A stretch of DNA of 64,000 bases from Poa pratensis (Eukaryota; Streptophyta; Magnoliopsida; Poales; Poaceae), in NCBI GenBank assembly GCA_947311845.1, contig CAMZMU010000060.1, positions 1,010,357-1,074,356 on the forward strand. Direction: 5' to 3'. This document shows, one piece after another, positions 13,412 through 25,031 of the stretch (positions are counted from its first letter, which is position 1; each line of letters begins with the position of its first letter). The notes beneath the pieces were generated by a model. It was given only the letters and a program-made list of their open reading frames with translations, made no database searches and had not been told where the DNA came from. A program made the position numbers and the translations under genes.

Positions 13412-14586
13412 CAGGGCCGGCCTTAAATTTCAGGGGCCCAGGGTGAAACTTGAATCCGGGGCCCTACATGTATTAAGATAATATATATATGGTATATGTG
13501 AAGTGTTATTGATGAGATCCTAAAATGCGTCTAAAGAACATTCTGAAAATGCGCACAAAAGCAATATTGATATCTCCATATTGTTTAACTTCTAACATTA
13601 GTAAATGCAAGACACGGATGATGGTAGTATATTAATATGAATCATATTAATGATCACATCAATAACGCTTTTAGATGAAATCAACACATCATAAAAAAGG
13701 AATTTAGTCAATTAATTCGAGTGGAAGAAAAATACTCCATCCATTCCGGTTTATAGGATGCATTTGGCAAATCTCTAGGAACTAGGTGAACCGGGATTGG
13801 CCATGCAAAATCTATCTACCCAATATTTCACCCAATTAGCACTCTCATATTTAATGCCAACATTAATTAGGGAAATGCCAAACTCAATCGGTTTTTGTAT
13901 TGTTGTTGGGAAAGGCCAAAACCCAACATTAACTGCTCTTAATTAATGCTAATTGTTGCTTATTCTTGGGAAAACCTGGTTTTGGAATTGCATCCTATAA
14001 ACCGGGATGGAGGGAGTAACAAGTAGTGACATCATGCAGGATTTTTTTGCATATATTTTTTAAGCTTATAAATATGATTTTTTTATAAAAAAATAGAGGG
14101 AGCAGTGGAACCTGGCAGTAAGAAATATCTACTTGTAGATTGTGTGTTGCATTACTGTTTTTACGGGAGTACGCTGCATTACTTTCTGTTGTTGTTGAGG
14201 GAAGTACGCTGCATTATTGGATTAATATTCCAGTACTGGATTGATATTCCAGTCGTGGTGTATACTACCAGCCTCATCCAAGTTGTTTAATCAACCCGGC
14301 CCCACTTAATCACTTTAGAGTTAACCAAAAGAAATTGGCCCAAGCAAACGAAAGAAAAGGGCCAAGTTAGCAGAATGAGCAAAGGACCAAATTCTAGTGT
14401 AGACACACGTAGCACAACGCTTTGTTTTCCTCGCTCTGCATCGAACTCCCGACCACAGCTCCAATGGCGCCGCCGCCTAATTAGTTGCCCCCCGCTGTGC
14501 ATGCCTTAATGGCAGAGATTTGGGGGCCCTTAATTTCGGGGGCCCGAGGCGGCCGCCGACCCTGACCCCCCTCAGGGCCGACCCTG
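13412..14586. mobile_element. Non-autonomous hAT transposon inserted in gag, 1175 bp
   Basis: The element starts CAGGGCCGGCC and ends GGCCGACCCTG, imperfect terminal inverted repeats of about 11 bp (one mismatch). It is flanked by a perfect 8-bp target duplication ATGGTCAT at 13404-13411 and 14587-14594. The 8-bp duplication and CAGGG termini are hallmarks of the hAT superfamily. There is no transposase ORF. The gag reading frame is continuous on either side once the insertion is ignored, which confirms the borders. A Stowaway MITE lies inside. Confidence 0.9.
13735..14016. mobile_element. Stowaway (Tc1/Mariner) MITE nested in the hAT element, 282 bp
   Basis: The termini CTCCATCCATTCCGGTTTAT and (reverse complement) CTCCCTCCATCCCGGTTTAT form inverted repeats of about 27 bp and are flanked by TA at 13733-13734 and 14017-14018. 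Length, CTCC(C/A)TCC start and TA duplication fit Stowaway elements of grasses. Confidence 0.88.
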
Positions 14587-15778
14587 ATGGTCATGTTCTT
14601 TAATGAGTTTAGCAACCACTAAATCATTTGTCTCCTCAATGGAATTGAGTTTCTCCTCAAGAGAAACCCGGAGCTCTTGCTCATCCTCAAGATTACCGGT
14701 AAGGGAAGCAATTTCAAGAGCATATTCTCTTTCAAGTCTTCCCTTTTCTTCAATGACTTCACAACTCTTAATAGCATAAGTCAAGATTTCACAAAAAGGG
14801 GAGATAGCTTTACTACCTTTAGGGAGAGCACAAAATACCATCTCACCCTTCTCTTTTAAGGAGTCGACATCATTATATTTTAAACCATAATAATCCTCAT
14901 CCTCATCATCACAAGATGTACAGGGTTCCAAAGGTGGAGATACCTTGGAATCCCTAGCCATAAGACAAAAATGGGAAATGGACGATGATGATGAAGAATT
15001 ACTTGAAACACCATTGAGGTCCATGTATTGTTCCAACAAATGTTTGGTTTCCTCTACATTGTTAGTCATACAAATAATAGAGGATATGGAAGCATTGTTT
15101 TCATGACAACAAGACATAGGGAGCATATATCATGAGATTTAGTTAAGCAACTACTACATGATATACGAGGACTATCAACACTAGCATGTAAGACATTTGG
15201 AGTGCTAGAAGCGTTAAAGTCCAAAGATAGAACATTGCAATGAGATAGAGATGAAGTATAGTCAATAGTGGATTCACTATCAACAATGCAATTTCTATCA
15301 CCAATTACCATGTCATTACCTTGTGACAAATCACATGTTGGTGAAGTGGAAGAATACGTGAACTCATCACGGCTGGAGGTGGAGGGAGAACAATCATGCT
15401 CAATAATATTGGACACGTCATATTTATCTTGAAGTTTTGTCCACAACTCATGAGCATTCCAAAAAGGCATGATTGATGCAAGAACTACATCGCTCAAAAC
15501 ACATATAAGACCATTAGATACTAGAGTATCCAGATAAGAGTTTTCCTCATCCTCTATAGATAATTCTTGGGAATCCATTGGAGGAGAAAAACCCATATCT
15601 ACAATACTCTTTATATAATTTGGACCCATGGCCCTAAAGATTAAGCATGCGAATTTTCCAAACATCATAATTTGTGTCATCGAATATAAAAGTGGGATCG
15701 TGCACTAATTCTCTAAACGATATCTTTACTCTCTAGGCGTTAAAGCCTAATAAAGAGAGCCCAGGGTCTAATACCAAT

Positions 15779-17773
15779 TGAAAGGACAAGGATGTTGCCT
15801 AGAGGGGGGTGAATAGGCGTTTTCCAGTTTAGGCTTGATAAATGCGGAATAAAACTAGGTGTTTTAATTTAACAAGCATACAACCTAAATATACTAGGCT
15901 CACCAATGTGCACCAACAACTTATGCTAAGCAAGACAAGCAAAAATGACTTCAAGCATGAAGGCTATCACAATGTAAAGTGCATAAGTAAAGAGCTCAGG
16001 TATAGAAATAACCGAGTCACGCGGAGACGATGATGTGTTCCTGAGTTCCTCCTTTTTAGGGGAGTATGTCTTGTTGGAGGGGAGTGAGTTTCATACTCAA
16101 ACGCCACAAATGGCCTCACCCTATTCTCTGATGAACCTTGCCCAAAAGCTCGGTACCTTCCACTATCAGAATCCTTCAAGGCGGAATCTGGAGCCTTTAC
16201 AACAATCTTGAGGCACAACCCACAAAAGGATTGGGAGCTCTCAAGTCACCAACAACGATCTAGGGTTCACCGACTCAAGAGTAACAAGCTCACAATTTTC
16301 ACTTCCACGAATCCTCGTGGAGAGCACAAGTCGTTGCACAAAAGCAAAGACAAGAACAAAAGAAAGTGCTCAATTCCTTCACTCCCAAATCCCACCAAAA
16401 GCAACTAATGCTTATGGGGGGAAGAGAGGAAGAACAAAGAAGAACTCAACAAATGGAACTCCAAGATCTAGATCCAAAGGGTTCCCCTCACTTAGAGGAG
16501 AGATGGATTGGTGGAAATGTGGATCTAGATCTCCTCTCTCTTTTCCCTCTAATTTGAGACAAGAATCATGAAGGAATAGAGAGAAATCAAAGCTTCAAGA
16601 GGTCAACAATGGGGGGCAATTTTGTGCTAGGAAGCTCTACTCAGTTTGGGGAAGAAGGGGGCCTTTTATATGTCCCCACGAAATAGATCCGTTGAAGGAA
16701 AACAGGGACCGGAAATTTCCGGTGCAAGTTTCGGAACTTTTCAGACTTGCGAAAAACAGCTAAGTCATTTACGATTTTGGCTACTGGACTATGGCTGGAA
16801 CAGGGCCAGAAATAGTGCCGGCCGGAAATTTCCGGCCTAAAGTCCGGAATTTCCGCCCCCAGAAAACTGCAGAAACACCAATATGAAAACGACAATAATT
16901 TTTGCATCCGCACTCCGTTTTCGATGTTCTTGCGCTCATTGGAATCACCACAACAAGCACGATAGGTTTTTATCTAGATAAACATCATAGTCCAATGATG
17001 GAGGATAAAACCAAATATAGAAAGGTAAAACCTCTCTAGAAAAGAACGACCGGTAAAACCTCCAACATAAAAAACGCAACAAGATACTCATATGAAATCC
17101 GTTTTTGATGAACTAGAGCTTGATATGGAGATGAACACAAGCTCTAAATTCTCACATGGATAAAAGCCAAATAAGAACCAAGAAAGATGATATGACAAGT
17201 ATGCAAAGGTTTGAGCTCCCCACAAAGATGCGATCAAGTTACTCATTCGAGAGCCCCTCTTGATAGTACGGTGTCTATCCTATAACCCGGTCTCCCACTA
17301 ACACCATGAGACCGGTAAAATAGAAACCCTATCAAGATCATACTTTTGCCTTGCGCATTCCACTTGAGCTAGATGATGACGATCTTGATCTCTTCAAGTT
17401 GGAACATCTTTCTTGATCGTGCTTGCTAGCACATTGCTTGATGAAGACTTCTCCAAATGCTCTGTCTTCACGTATCCATTGCAAGTTTCAATTAAATGAT
17501 ATCTTCCGTGATGATTCATATTGAACTTGCACTTCATATCTTCTAAATATATATGATGGCTTGGCGATGAACATGAATGTTCCCTCAATCTTCTTTTCCA
17601 AGCCACACTTTACCATGTACGCTTTTAGAGTCCAACACATGAACTCCAATCTTGTCCATAACTCCAATCTTTTCCTATGGACAAGATCTACAAGAATATC
17701 TCAATGCAAACATTAGTCCATAAGGATTGTCATTAATTACCAAAACCACACATGGGGGCACCATGCACTTTCA
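15779..17773 (-). repeat. 5' LTR of the gag-bearing element, 1995 bp
   Basis: On the minus strand it starts TGAAAGTGCATGGTGCCCCC at 17773 and ends CCTTTCA at 15779, so the ends are matching TGAAAG...CTTTCA. The primer site follows immediately. A TATA-like box and a palindrome cluster lie near 16660-16855. Confidence 0.8.
16662..16855 (-). promoter_or_regulatory. LTR promoter: TATA box with GGAAATTTCC palindromes upstream
   Basis: Minus-strand CATATAAAAGG lies at about 16672-16662. Upstream of it (higher coordinates) are the palindromes CCGGAAATTTCCGG at 16709-16722, the perfect 18-bp GGCCGGAAATTTCCGGCC at 16820-16837, and CCGGAATTTCCG at 16844-16855. The position just upstream of the TATA box suggests an enhancer or repressor site; this is inference. 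Confidence 0.55.
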
Positions 17774-18380
17774 GTCATCATGCAACTTTCTGTTCTGTCC
17801 ACCATATATATATTATTCCTGAACTAATTTGTGTTTTCTACTCGTTTGAATAGTTAGGACTCAAAAGTTTATACAGAGGTGTGTGGATGTGTTATGTGAT
17901 ATAGTAGAATGCTAATTTGTGCCGTTTTGTATTTTGAGAATAGTTATTTACTATTCGTTTGCTTCGGGTAGGGCATTAGGTACCAGCCAAAGCTTTTATG
18001 ATCATGTCTCTATATGGCCTTTTGTTCTCAATTTGCTGCAAACTACATGCTCTAACTTGTATGGCTTTATGAGAAGAAAAGGTGCAATAATATTATGGAT
18101 GGGGTAGAAAAAAATCACTTATGTTACCTCTTCATGATCTAATTGATTTAGAAAAGAACAAACACATTTCAGTTTCGAAAATTTCACTTTGTTGTGGTGC
18201 CTAATTTGAGTTCTAAATGTTAGCAGATTGTTTTTATTTGTAAGAGGCTGAGTATTGAAACAGTGATTGCACATATATACTGAGAATCATAATGTCAAGG
18301 TACTGCGTATATGAAATTCATTATGGATTGTTTATTATGATTTCAAGCTAACATATATGAAATTTCTCTCATTTTTTCTC
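17774..18380. other. Unassigned AT-rich sequence
   Basis: There is no ORF with a recognisable motif, no LTR edge and no inverted repeat that I can support. It may be the original host sequence flanking the left nest. Confidence 0.4.
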
Positions 18381-18699
18381 TCCTAAACAAACGGCACGGT
18401 GGCAGCGGCTAAGCTACGCGGTGTCCTAAGGCTGCTCGGAGTGGGTTTATTTAGGCGTGCAAGAGATGATGCCCCGGAGAGAGTTATTTTGTGGTACCCC
18501 AAATAAACAAGAGCCATCCATTTTCGTGCATCTAATGACCCATAACAACTCATACTAGTGCCAAAAATGTAACCAGTACAAATCATACTACTGAGGAAAA
18601 TCGGCACGACACTAGAAAATCGCGTAGACGGGACCCGGCCCAAAAAGCCCCCTCGGCCCAAACAAAAAACCTGACACCCACGTGTGATATCGTTCGCAA

Positions 18700-18950
18700 A
18701 AAAAAAATTCCTAAACCTAAATGGAGCCGCCGCCGCGTCCATCCGACCGCCGGCCGCATCCACCCTTCCTGCCCGTCTAACAGCAGTTCCGCCTCCCGCT
18801 GGACGAGAGCGTCATCCCGCACCATCCCGGAGTCTCACCCTGCTCACCTCCCACCATCCGCCGCGCCGTGGAGCTCCATCTCGTCCCCTACCAGTTCCAC
18901 CTCGCCTCCCTCACGGATGGTGAGATCTCAGAAACTTGTACTGTTGCGGT
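18700..18950 (+). other. GC-rich, exon-like stretch, identity unknown
   Basis: A sharp rise in GC content with Pro/Ser/Arg-rich translation in several frames occurs after an A-run near 18700, followed by a possible splice donor (GCG|GTGAGC at about 18950). The two competing frames and an in-frame stop prevent a gene call. It could be a decayed first exon of a host gene. Confidence 0.2.
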
Positions 18951-19245
18951 GAGCTTGATGTCCTTCTTGTTCGTGTTAGATCCCCTCACATAGTATATGG
19001 TATTTCTGAGAGCCGGCTGTCAAAACTTGTTGAGTACTTACTAGTGCAATCAAAAGTACCTTTAGCTAGACAAAAATTGGCTATACGAATATAATACAAC
19101 TAGGTTCAGGCTGAAACCCAAAATACTCTTGCCAGTGATGTTCTTACAAATCATAGCCACATACTAGTTTGTACTCTGTAACTGTAACAAGAAAAGTAAC
19201 AAATGGTCATAATAAAACTAGCTGTGTGACAGCAGGTTTGTAGAG

Positions 19246-19357
19246 TGAAGGAGAAGCTAGTCGATTTATGCTAAAAGGAGCAGCTAGTCCAATTTGTGTC
19301 AAAAGGAGCAGCTAGTCTGATTTATGTGAAAAGGAGCAGCTAGTCTGATTTATGTGA
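19246..19357. repeat. 28-bp tandem repeat, four copies
   Basis: AAAGGAGCAGCTAGTC begins at 19274, 19302 and 19330 with an exact 28-bp step. A fourth, more diverged unit lies before 19274. Confidence 0.85.
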
Positions 19358-20167
19358 AAAATCTCTTCTAGTTTCAGTTCTGCATCCATGTGTTTCATTC
19401 ATCACACAATGTCATGCCAGCGTTGACCTATACCCTTCTCGATCCAGAATGGAATCCTAGAAGCGTGGGTAGTACTTGAGATGTGCAGTAGGCTCTAAAT
19501 TTTTAGGCATCTGCAACTAGTACTCAAAACAGAAATGTAATAACCAAATTTCAAACATCAGCTGAGCTCGCTTAACTCTTTTATGCCTAACATGATGGTT
19601 TCCTAGGTTCTCGTTCTCCTGCCTAAAGATGAAGACATGCTACTGCAGTACATTTGCTTCTCTGAAATTAATGGACAAAGTAATCTAATCTGTGGTACTG
19701 GGAGGACAATAGTTTTTTCTTAAAATAATAATAGTGCAACCATCAAGCTGACAAAAGGATCATGTGCATCTATTCTCTAGTCCTCATTAACATGACTCCG
19801 TCATCTCTTTACACAGACAAGGTTGCAACAAGGCATTCATATACAAAGCACATAGCAGCACACAAGTTCTATGACTGCAGTTTCCAAATTCAGGAGATGT
19901 GCATCTGTTATGGTCCACCATGATAAAATGGAAGATGTGCCTGGGGCGGCGAGGAAGAAGATGTGCGAGGAGCACCTAGGCAGCGACGAGGAAGAAGATG
20001 GGGAGGAAGAAGCTGGGCGAGGTGTTGGGCGATCTTGTTCTGATTCAAAATTTAAACCGGGCAGAGGGAGTAATTCTCAGTGTGTACATATGTGGTATTG
20101 AAATAACGTTCGATCATGTTATGTTGCCGTGGTTAGCCATCAGAAACTGTACAAAAAATAGATATCT

Positions 20168-20276
20168 CATTTTGTGTACTTGACCACTCTTCTAAATTTG
20201 AATGAGTGGATCTGTCATTTTGTGTACTTGACCACTCTTCTAAATTTGAATGAGTGGATCTGTCATTTTGTGTACT
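20168..20276. repeat. 48-bp tandem repeat, 2.3 copies
   Basis: CATTTTGTGTACTTGACCAC starts at 20168 and 20216, with a partial third copy at 20264. The two full copies appear identical. Confidence 0.9.
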
Positions 20277-21210
20277 ACACTGCTTTACATGCCAATTGTT
20301 CTATATTGCAGAATTAAGACGTTGCAAAAAGTTCCTTGAAAAAAGAATGTTGCTACGATCATGGTCCTAAGGCTATGGGCATGCTTGACCTCTATGCCAA
20401 GGTGAAAAAATGCCCTTATGATTACTGTGTGCTTGTTTGGCTTGCTTCCAAAATATACAAGGCGGAAGTTGATAGCTACATGCAGCAAAGGAGATCTTTG
20501 CCACAGTTTTCCGACAGGCAAACTGGTTTGTGCTGGTAGTAAAACAGCATGCCACAAATGTTCCAACTAGCCTCCTAGTAACTGACATGAACCCGCAATG
20601 GATAACAATGAACATAAGTACACAGGAAAGTTTCCAGCACAATTCAAGATCTCCAAGTTGGAGTTCGAAAGAAAAAAACATCCAAATTAAAGGCAAATTT
20701 AAGCATATTTCATCAAAATTTGGGAGGTACAGCAACTCTTGATCCATGTACATGTGACATACAACCGAAGCAACTAGTGGAAGGAAAGGGTCGATGAGGC
20801 GTTGGAGCTATACTACTAGTACTAAAATATTTTATCATTTACTAATCATCTTGATCCATGTACTGTACTCTTGATCCAAGTTGTACTAATCATCTTTTGC
20901 CAAAGCTGTACAAGAGTATCACAGAGTTGATTGCTTGTTTCCTCAAATCACAAACGGCCTGTATATAAAGAAAAGTAGGCAGTAAATAATATGCATATAG
21001 TACCAGAAATAAAATTGGCAGAAAAATAAACATACAAGGAAGAAAATGGATTCATCTTGCTTAGATAATGCTGTCCAGGAACCACTAGAAAGTCCGCTCT
21101 TTGTCCACGTAATGAAATTTACAGTCAAGCATAAATGTGGCGGAGTGCATCCTATTCAAACACAATGGGAAACAGTGAAACATTTGATAAAAGAGTGAAA
21201 GACACCGGAG

Positions 21211-22518
21211 GTCACGAAGTTGCGCGAAAAAGAAGGATTAGTCACCAAGTTGCGAAACCTCAATTATGGGTCACCAAGTTGTGGAAATGCCAAACTTTGG
21301 TCATTCCGTTAGCAGTGCCGTGAACTCGCTGACGTGACACCGTGAGCTGCTGCCCGTTTTTGCAGAAAACACCCGAGAACAAGTTAGTTTCTCATTTCGA
21401 TGTCCAGTTGACTCTCGAATAGTCTCCGCCTGTACCAGTGATCACTCATGCCTACTGATGTAGGCATCTACAGCAGCTAGCTGTGTTCGAGCGACGCGAA
21501 CTTGAAGAGGCCGACGTAGGCGTGTCGACGGAGCCGATCCAGAGCGAGCCGTTCCGCTCCACCACCTCGCTCACCGTGTTGTCGCCGAACCCACGCAGCG
21601 CCGTGGCCACCGTGCCGCCGTTCTTGGAGCCGCCGGCGACGACCACCCTGACGGCGCTGGTGGAGTTGGCCGTGGTGCCGGTGTCGGCCCAGTCCTTGTC
21701 CCGGTTCATGCCCACCCAGTACCCGCCCCGTCCGCCCCTGACGGGGCGCACGTTGTCCGGGTAGCCCGGCAGCTCCGTCTGCCCCGTGGCCGGCCCGCGC
21801 AGCCAGTGCCGGAGCAGCCTGCACGTCGACGTCTCGGCCACGACGAGGTGCGTCCGGTCGGCGAGCACCTCCGTCTGCCCCGCGGCCGGCCCGCGCAGCC
21901 AGTGCCGGAGCAGCCTGCACGTCGACGTCTCGGCCACGACGAGGTGCGTCCGGTCGGCGCTCACCGCCACGCCGTTGGGGAAGGCCAGGCCGGAGCGGAG
22001 CACGGCGACGTCGCCCGTCCGCGGGTCGTACCGCATCAGCCGCCCCGTCGCGTCGCCGGTGAGCACCACCAGCAGGTATTCACTGCGGTGCATGCATGCA
22101 GAGATCAAGATAACATAAGCCTCGTCCTGTATAGAATGAATGAATGATGACAAGAGAGCAGAGAGCTTTGCACCTTATCAATGCGGCGTCAATTAATTTC
22201 ATTACGCTCATCTACTGCACTCTACCTGCTCCGTATGAGTAATACTGTAGCGATTTTTTTTCTGTCTTGCTCCTCTTGTCCATCCCCTCCGGAAGAGTCA
22301 AATTGACTATTCGAGAGTCAATTGGATATCGAAATGAGAAGCTAACTTGTTGCAGGGTGTTTTCTGCAAAAACGGGCAGCAGCTCCCGATGCCACGTCAG
22401 CGAGTTCACGGCACTGCTAACGGAATGATCAAAGTTTGGCATTTCCACAACTTGGTAACCCATAATTGAGGTTTCGCAACTTGGTGACCAATACTTCCTT
22501 TTCGCGCAACTTCGTGAC
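21211..22518. mobile_element. Inverted-repeat transposon carrying a host gene fragment (Pack-MULE-like), 1308 bp
   Basis: Two arms of exactly 214 bp (21211-21424 and 22305-22518) are reverse complements with 14 mismatches by my count, about 93% identity. Each arm starts at its outer edge with short sub-repeats GTCAC(G/C)AAGTTG. The 880-bp interior is essentially a strictosidine-synthase-like exon (21477-22082) with flanking intron-like sequence. There is no transposase. The design matches Mutator-like gene carriers. I could not find a convincing 9-bp target duplication next to the arms, so the class and exact outer ends remain open. Confidence 0.75.
21477..22082 (-). pseudogene. Strictosidine-synthase-like (SSL) gene fragment, C-terminal exon
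   Basis: On the minus strand the translation contains TGDATGRLMRYDPRTGDV, FPNGVAVSADRTHLVVAET, CRLLRHWLRGP, GYPDNVRP and GGYWVGMNRDKDW, the conserved core of the plant Str_synth beta-propeller domain. The fragment begins at a plausible acceptor (CCGCAG before 22082) and lacks the upstream exons. A 96-bp in-frame tandem duplication (21773-21868 and 21869-21964) repeats 32 residues. Near the C terminus a one-base deletion shifts the frame after SVDTP; the expected frame would continue VGLFKFASLEHS and stop at 21477-21479. SSL proteins are secreted or vacuolar hydrolase-like proteins; few make strictosidine. As placed, it is a captured, damaged fragment. Confidence 0.82.
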
Positions 22519-24560
22519 AAAATCGTATGGCATGGAATCGGGAAAAACCACATCCCAGTTGTACATACACATAATTCTTACAAGATATATAGCATAACAA
22601 AATGCTCACATTACTAGATTTGTTCCTAACGGAGTCATCTAGTACAATTGCAGACAAGACAAGTGATTAAATATATGAAAATTCAGATAACAAAATATGA
22701 AACAGAAACGATAACTTGATGCCAGCAATCTGGATGTCGTGGGGGAGATCAGAACCACGCCGAGGGCGTCGTGCAGGATGGCGTCGGCGGTGGCTCCATG
22801 CAGGCAGATTTGGAAAGCGGAGAGGGGGTTCAGCGGCGCCGTGCAACGTCGGCGCTGGCCTCCGGTGTGGAGGAGGCGACGTCGCGCTCGCGTGTCGACG
22901 GAGGCGACGTGCGCAGTGAGGTGGCGGCGGCGTTCTTAGGTGTCGTGCAGCGTCGGCGCTGGCCGCGTGCGAGATTGAAGCGGCGGCGTCTCGCTACCTT
23001 CCTTGCTGGGCCTACACTTTTGACAGTTTTTTTCCAAACAATTACGGCTTGTTGGGTCTGCTGGGCCTAATCTCCATTGCGGAATCTCAACCATTGGTTC
23101 AAATCATACTAGTCACTCTTCGGGAGTAGACGAATTCAAAAAAAAAAAATCTTCGGGAGTAGTAAAAGGTATCGTAAAACTTGCCCCCGGAGAAGGATAC
23201 ATAAGTTATTAAGAAAGAATTAGCCACATCAATCGCCCCTCGGATTGGAGGTGGCGTCAGTGAGTAACTGATGTCGTCGGTGCTTCTCTTCAGTATATGG
23301 GTGGGCTTCATGGGTTATTTCCTTCACCTCGCACTAAACCAGATGTTGGTATGTACTACTCTCACACCTTTATATCTCCATGGGAATTTACTAATGTCCA
23401 GTGCTTGCCATTTTGGTGACTTAAGCCCTTGTTTGCAGTAGTGACAATCCTAGGCATATCTTCGGCATGTTTACTCTTACAATCCTGATTGATTAATAAA
23501 CCATGTGGGGGGGTCTTGAGTCTTGATCATAGTAGCTAAGATTGTATTGTGCCCTAGCAATGTTGTCCTATATAATACGCATCCGTCTGGGTTGAGTTGC
23601 CTACTACTTAGCGAGGCTCATGTGTTCTTTGTAATCTGATTAGGACGATGATTAGTGTTGATAAATGGAGATGGTTGTGACATTGGCGTTGACCAAGGAT
23701 TCAGTGTTGTCACCTGACAAAAGGAAAAAAAGAGTCATGGCTGTCACGAGTAAAGCATTTAACCATACTGCTGGTGAATTTATTGATTTGTGAAAGTCCT
23801 TGCAGTGAACAAAGGTACGGGATTCGGCGGGCTATGATTATGATTTTTTTTGAAGAAGCTATGATCATGACTTCGTAGCCTAAACGCTAAATTGATTTAG
23901 CATTTCTAAATTTCCTCATGTTGATTTGCCTGCACAATAACTTGTCCGGCTAGATCATGACTTTCAATATTCTCATCTCTGAATGTGGCAGGAGAGTTTT
24001 CCAGGCGGGGTGACAAATCTGGGAAGAGAGTTTGCATGGGTTAATCTCATGGCTTAAATATTTCTTGGTTGTTCTTCAACATCATAATTATTCTTTATAT
24101 GTATGTTCATTAGATGAAATGGTAGAAAATTGTTGTGAAAGGTTGACCCCGGTTTAATATACTTTTTTCCTAATTTGATTGAATCAAGTACTGTCATTTT
24201 CGCTTAAGTTTGGTTTTCGTAACACAAAATTACCATGCAGGTAATCAGACTCTGGCATACAAGAAAACCTGATTTAGCGTTGTTATCTCTATGGGTAGAA
24301 AAAACATGCAAGTTAGGTGCATTTCTTATTTAGTAAGAAACGGGTTTTTCTTCAGCTCAATAGTGAACTTTGACTTAGAAAAGGCGCGGGTTAATCTTCC
24401 CTATAGCAGTCCGTTACGTTTTAGGATGAGAGGTGTGATAATCAATATGACATTGCGTTATGTTTTACTGGCACAGTTGGGGAGGAAGAGAGTCGGATGG
24501 ATGCAATGGTCGAGAGAGAGAGCTCACGAAATAGAATAACAATATGATTCATATATGTTG
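22519..24560. other. Intergenic; GC-rich patch at 22740-23000, otherwise featureless
   Basis: The GC-rich patch has open frames in all three plus-strand registers but no domain. A duplicated CTTCGGGAGTAG occurs at about 23117 and 23152. From 23300 to 24560 I see no gene, LTR edge or inverted repeat. Confidence 0.4.
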
Positions 24561-24604
24561 ATACATACATGTATCCTTCCATATACATACATGTATCCTT
24601 CCAT
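24561..24604. repeat. 22-bp exact tandem duplication
   Basis: ATACATACATGTATCCTTCC plus AT is present twice head to tail, starting at 24561 and 24583. Confidence 0.9.
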
Positions 24605-24663
24605 ATTAATGCAAAGGAGAAAGTCGAATTATGTGGGTGAATTTGTAATGTTTGTCGATGCTA

Positions 24664-24814
24664 CCCCCTCTGTTTCTAAATATAAGATAGAGTAGGTGTT
24701 TTACATGTTGACTAGATACAGAGTGAAAATACACACTAAAACATTCTTAGATAAATGTAGATATATATGAATTTAGAAAAAGTTAAAACATCGTATATTT
24801 AGAAACGTAGGGAC
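24664..24814. mobile_element. Stowaway MITE, 151 bp
   Basis: The termini CCCCCTCTGTTTCTAAATAT and its near reverse complement (GTATATTTAGAAACGTAGGG) form inverted repeats, flanked by TA at 24662-24663 and 24815-24816. Size and termini match the Thalos/Athos type of Stowaway elements abundant in Triticeae. Confidence 0.87.
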
Positions 24815-24863
24815 TATGTGGCCAAATTTAATATATATACTTGAATATTTATGAGCATTTATA

Positions 24864-25031
24864 TTTACAAGTACGACATATGCGATTGTAAAAAAAAACT
24901 TCAGCAGTCGGAGCAACGCACTGGCATTCAACCATTTTTTTTCTTTTGAGAAAGCATTCAACCATATGTTTACAAGTACGACACATGTGATGGAAAAAAA
25001 GGTTCAGCAGCCGTAGCAACGCAGCATTCAA
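24864..25031. repeat. Direct repeat with 105-bp offset
   Basis: The segment TTTACAAGTACGACA(T/C)ATG...TTCAGCAG(T/C)CG(G/T)AGCAACGCA occurs at 24864 and again at 24969, with poly-A and poly-T length differences between them. The second copy runs directly into the copia pol remnant. Confidence 0.75.

Larger units (their letters stand above)
12081..15690 (-). pseudogene. Retrotransposon gag, frameshifted and split by a hAT insertion
   Basis: The pieces on the minus strand are an N-terminal part (15680-15066) containing HELWTKLQDKYD; a Ser-rich and acidic middle (15126-14587) with SHFCLMARDSKV; and a long coiled-coil part (13411-12399) ending in a zinc-knuckle-like FFKCKVEGHHVRSC, whose first Cys is replaced by Phe. 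A second, intact knuckle CCYICREKGHFASSC (about 12280-12325) lies in a shifted frame, followed by a stop at 12081-12083. At least three frameshifts separate the parts, and the hAT element at 13412-14586 splits the coiled coil. Gag forms the nucleocapsid-like particle and the knuckles bind RNA. This copy cannot make the full protein. Confidence 0.75.
9401..17773 (-). mobile_element. Gag-bearing LTR retrotransposon, minus strand, 3' part cut off
   Basis: Reading right to left: the 5' LTR (17773-15779), a primer site just inside it (minus-strand TGGTATTAGACCC), a degenerate gag (15690-12081), then 2.7 kb of non-coding sequence that stops where the other LTR intrudes at 9400. No protease, reverse transcriptase, RNase H or integrase motif is present, so the copy is defective or non-autonomous. 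I place it near Ty1/copia because of the primer site and gag type, without certainty. The gag is split by a hAT element carrying a MITE. Confidence 0.65.
18961..21210. other. Intergenic sequence with two short tandem repeats, no gene supported
   Basis: The longest frame on the plus strand (20336-20539, 67 aa, starting MKKECCYDHGPKAMGMLD) follows an AG and may be a fragment of an exon, but it matches no family I recognise. The remainder has only chance frames. The tandem repeats at 19246-19357 and 20168-20276 are listed separately. Confidence 0.4.

Noticed and set aside
18383..18763. Minus-strand ORF of 126 aa as a gene
   Set aside because: No motif, no splice context, and competing plus-strand frames over the same GC-rich stretch.
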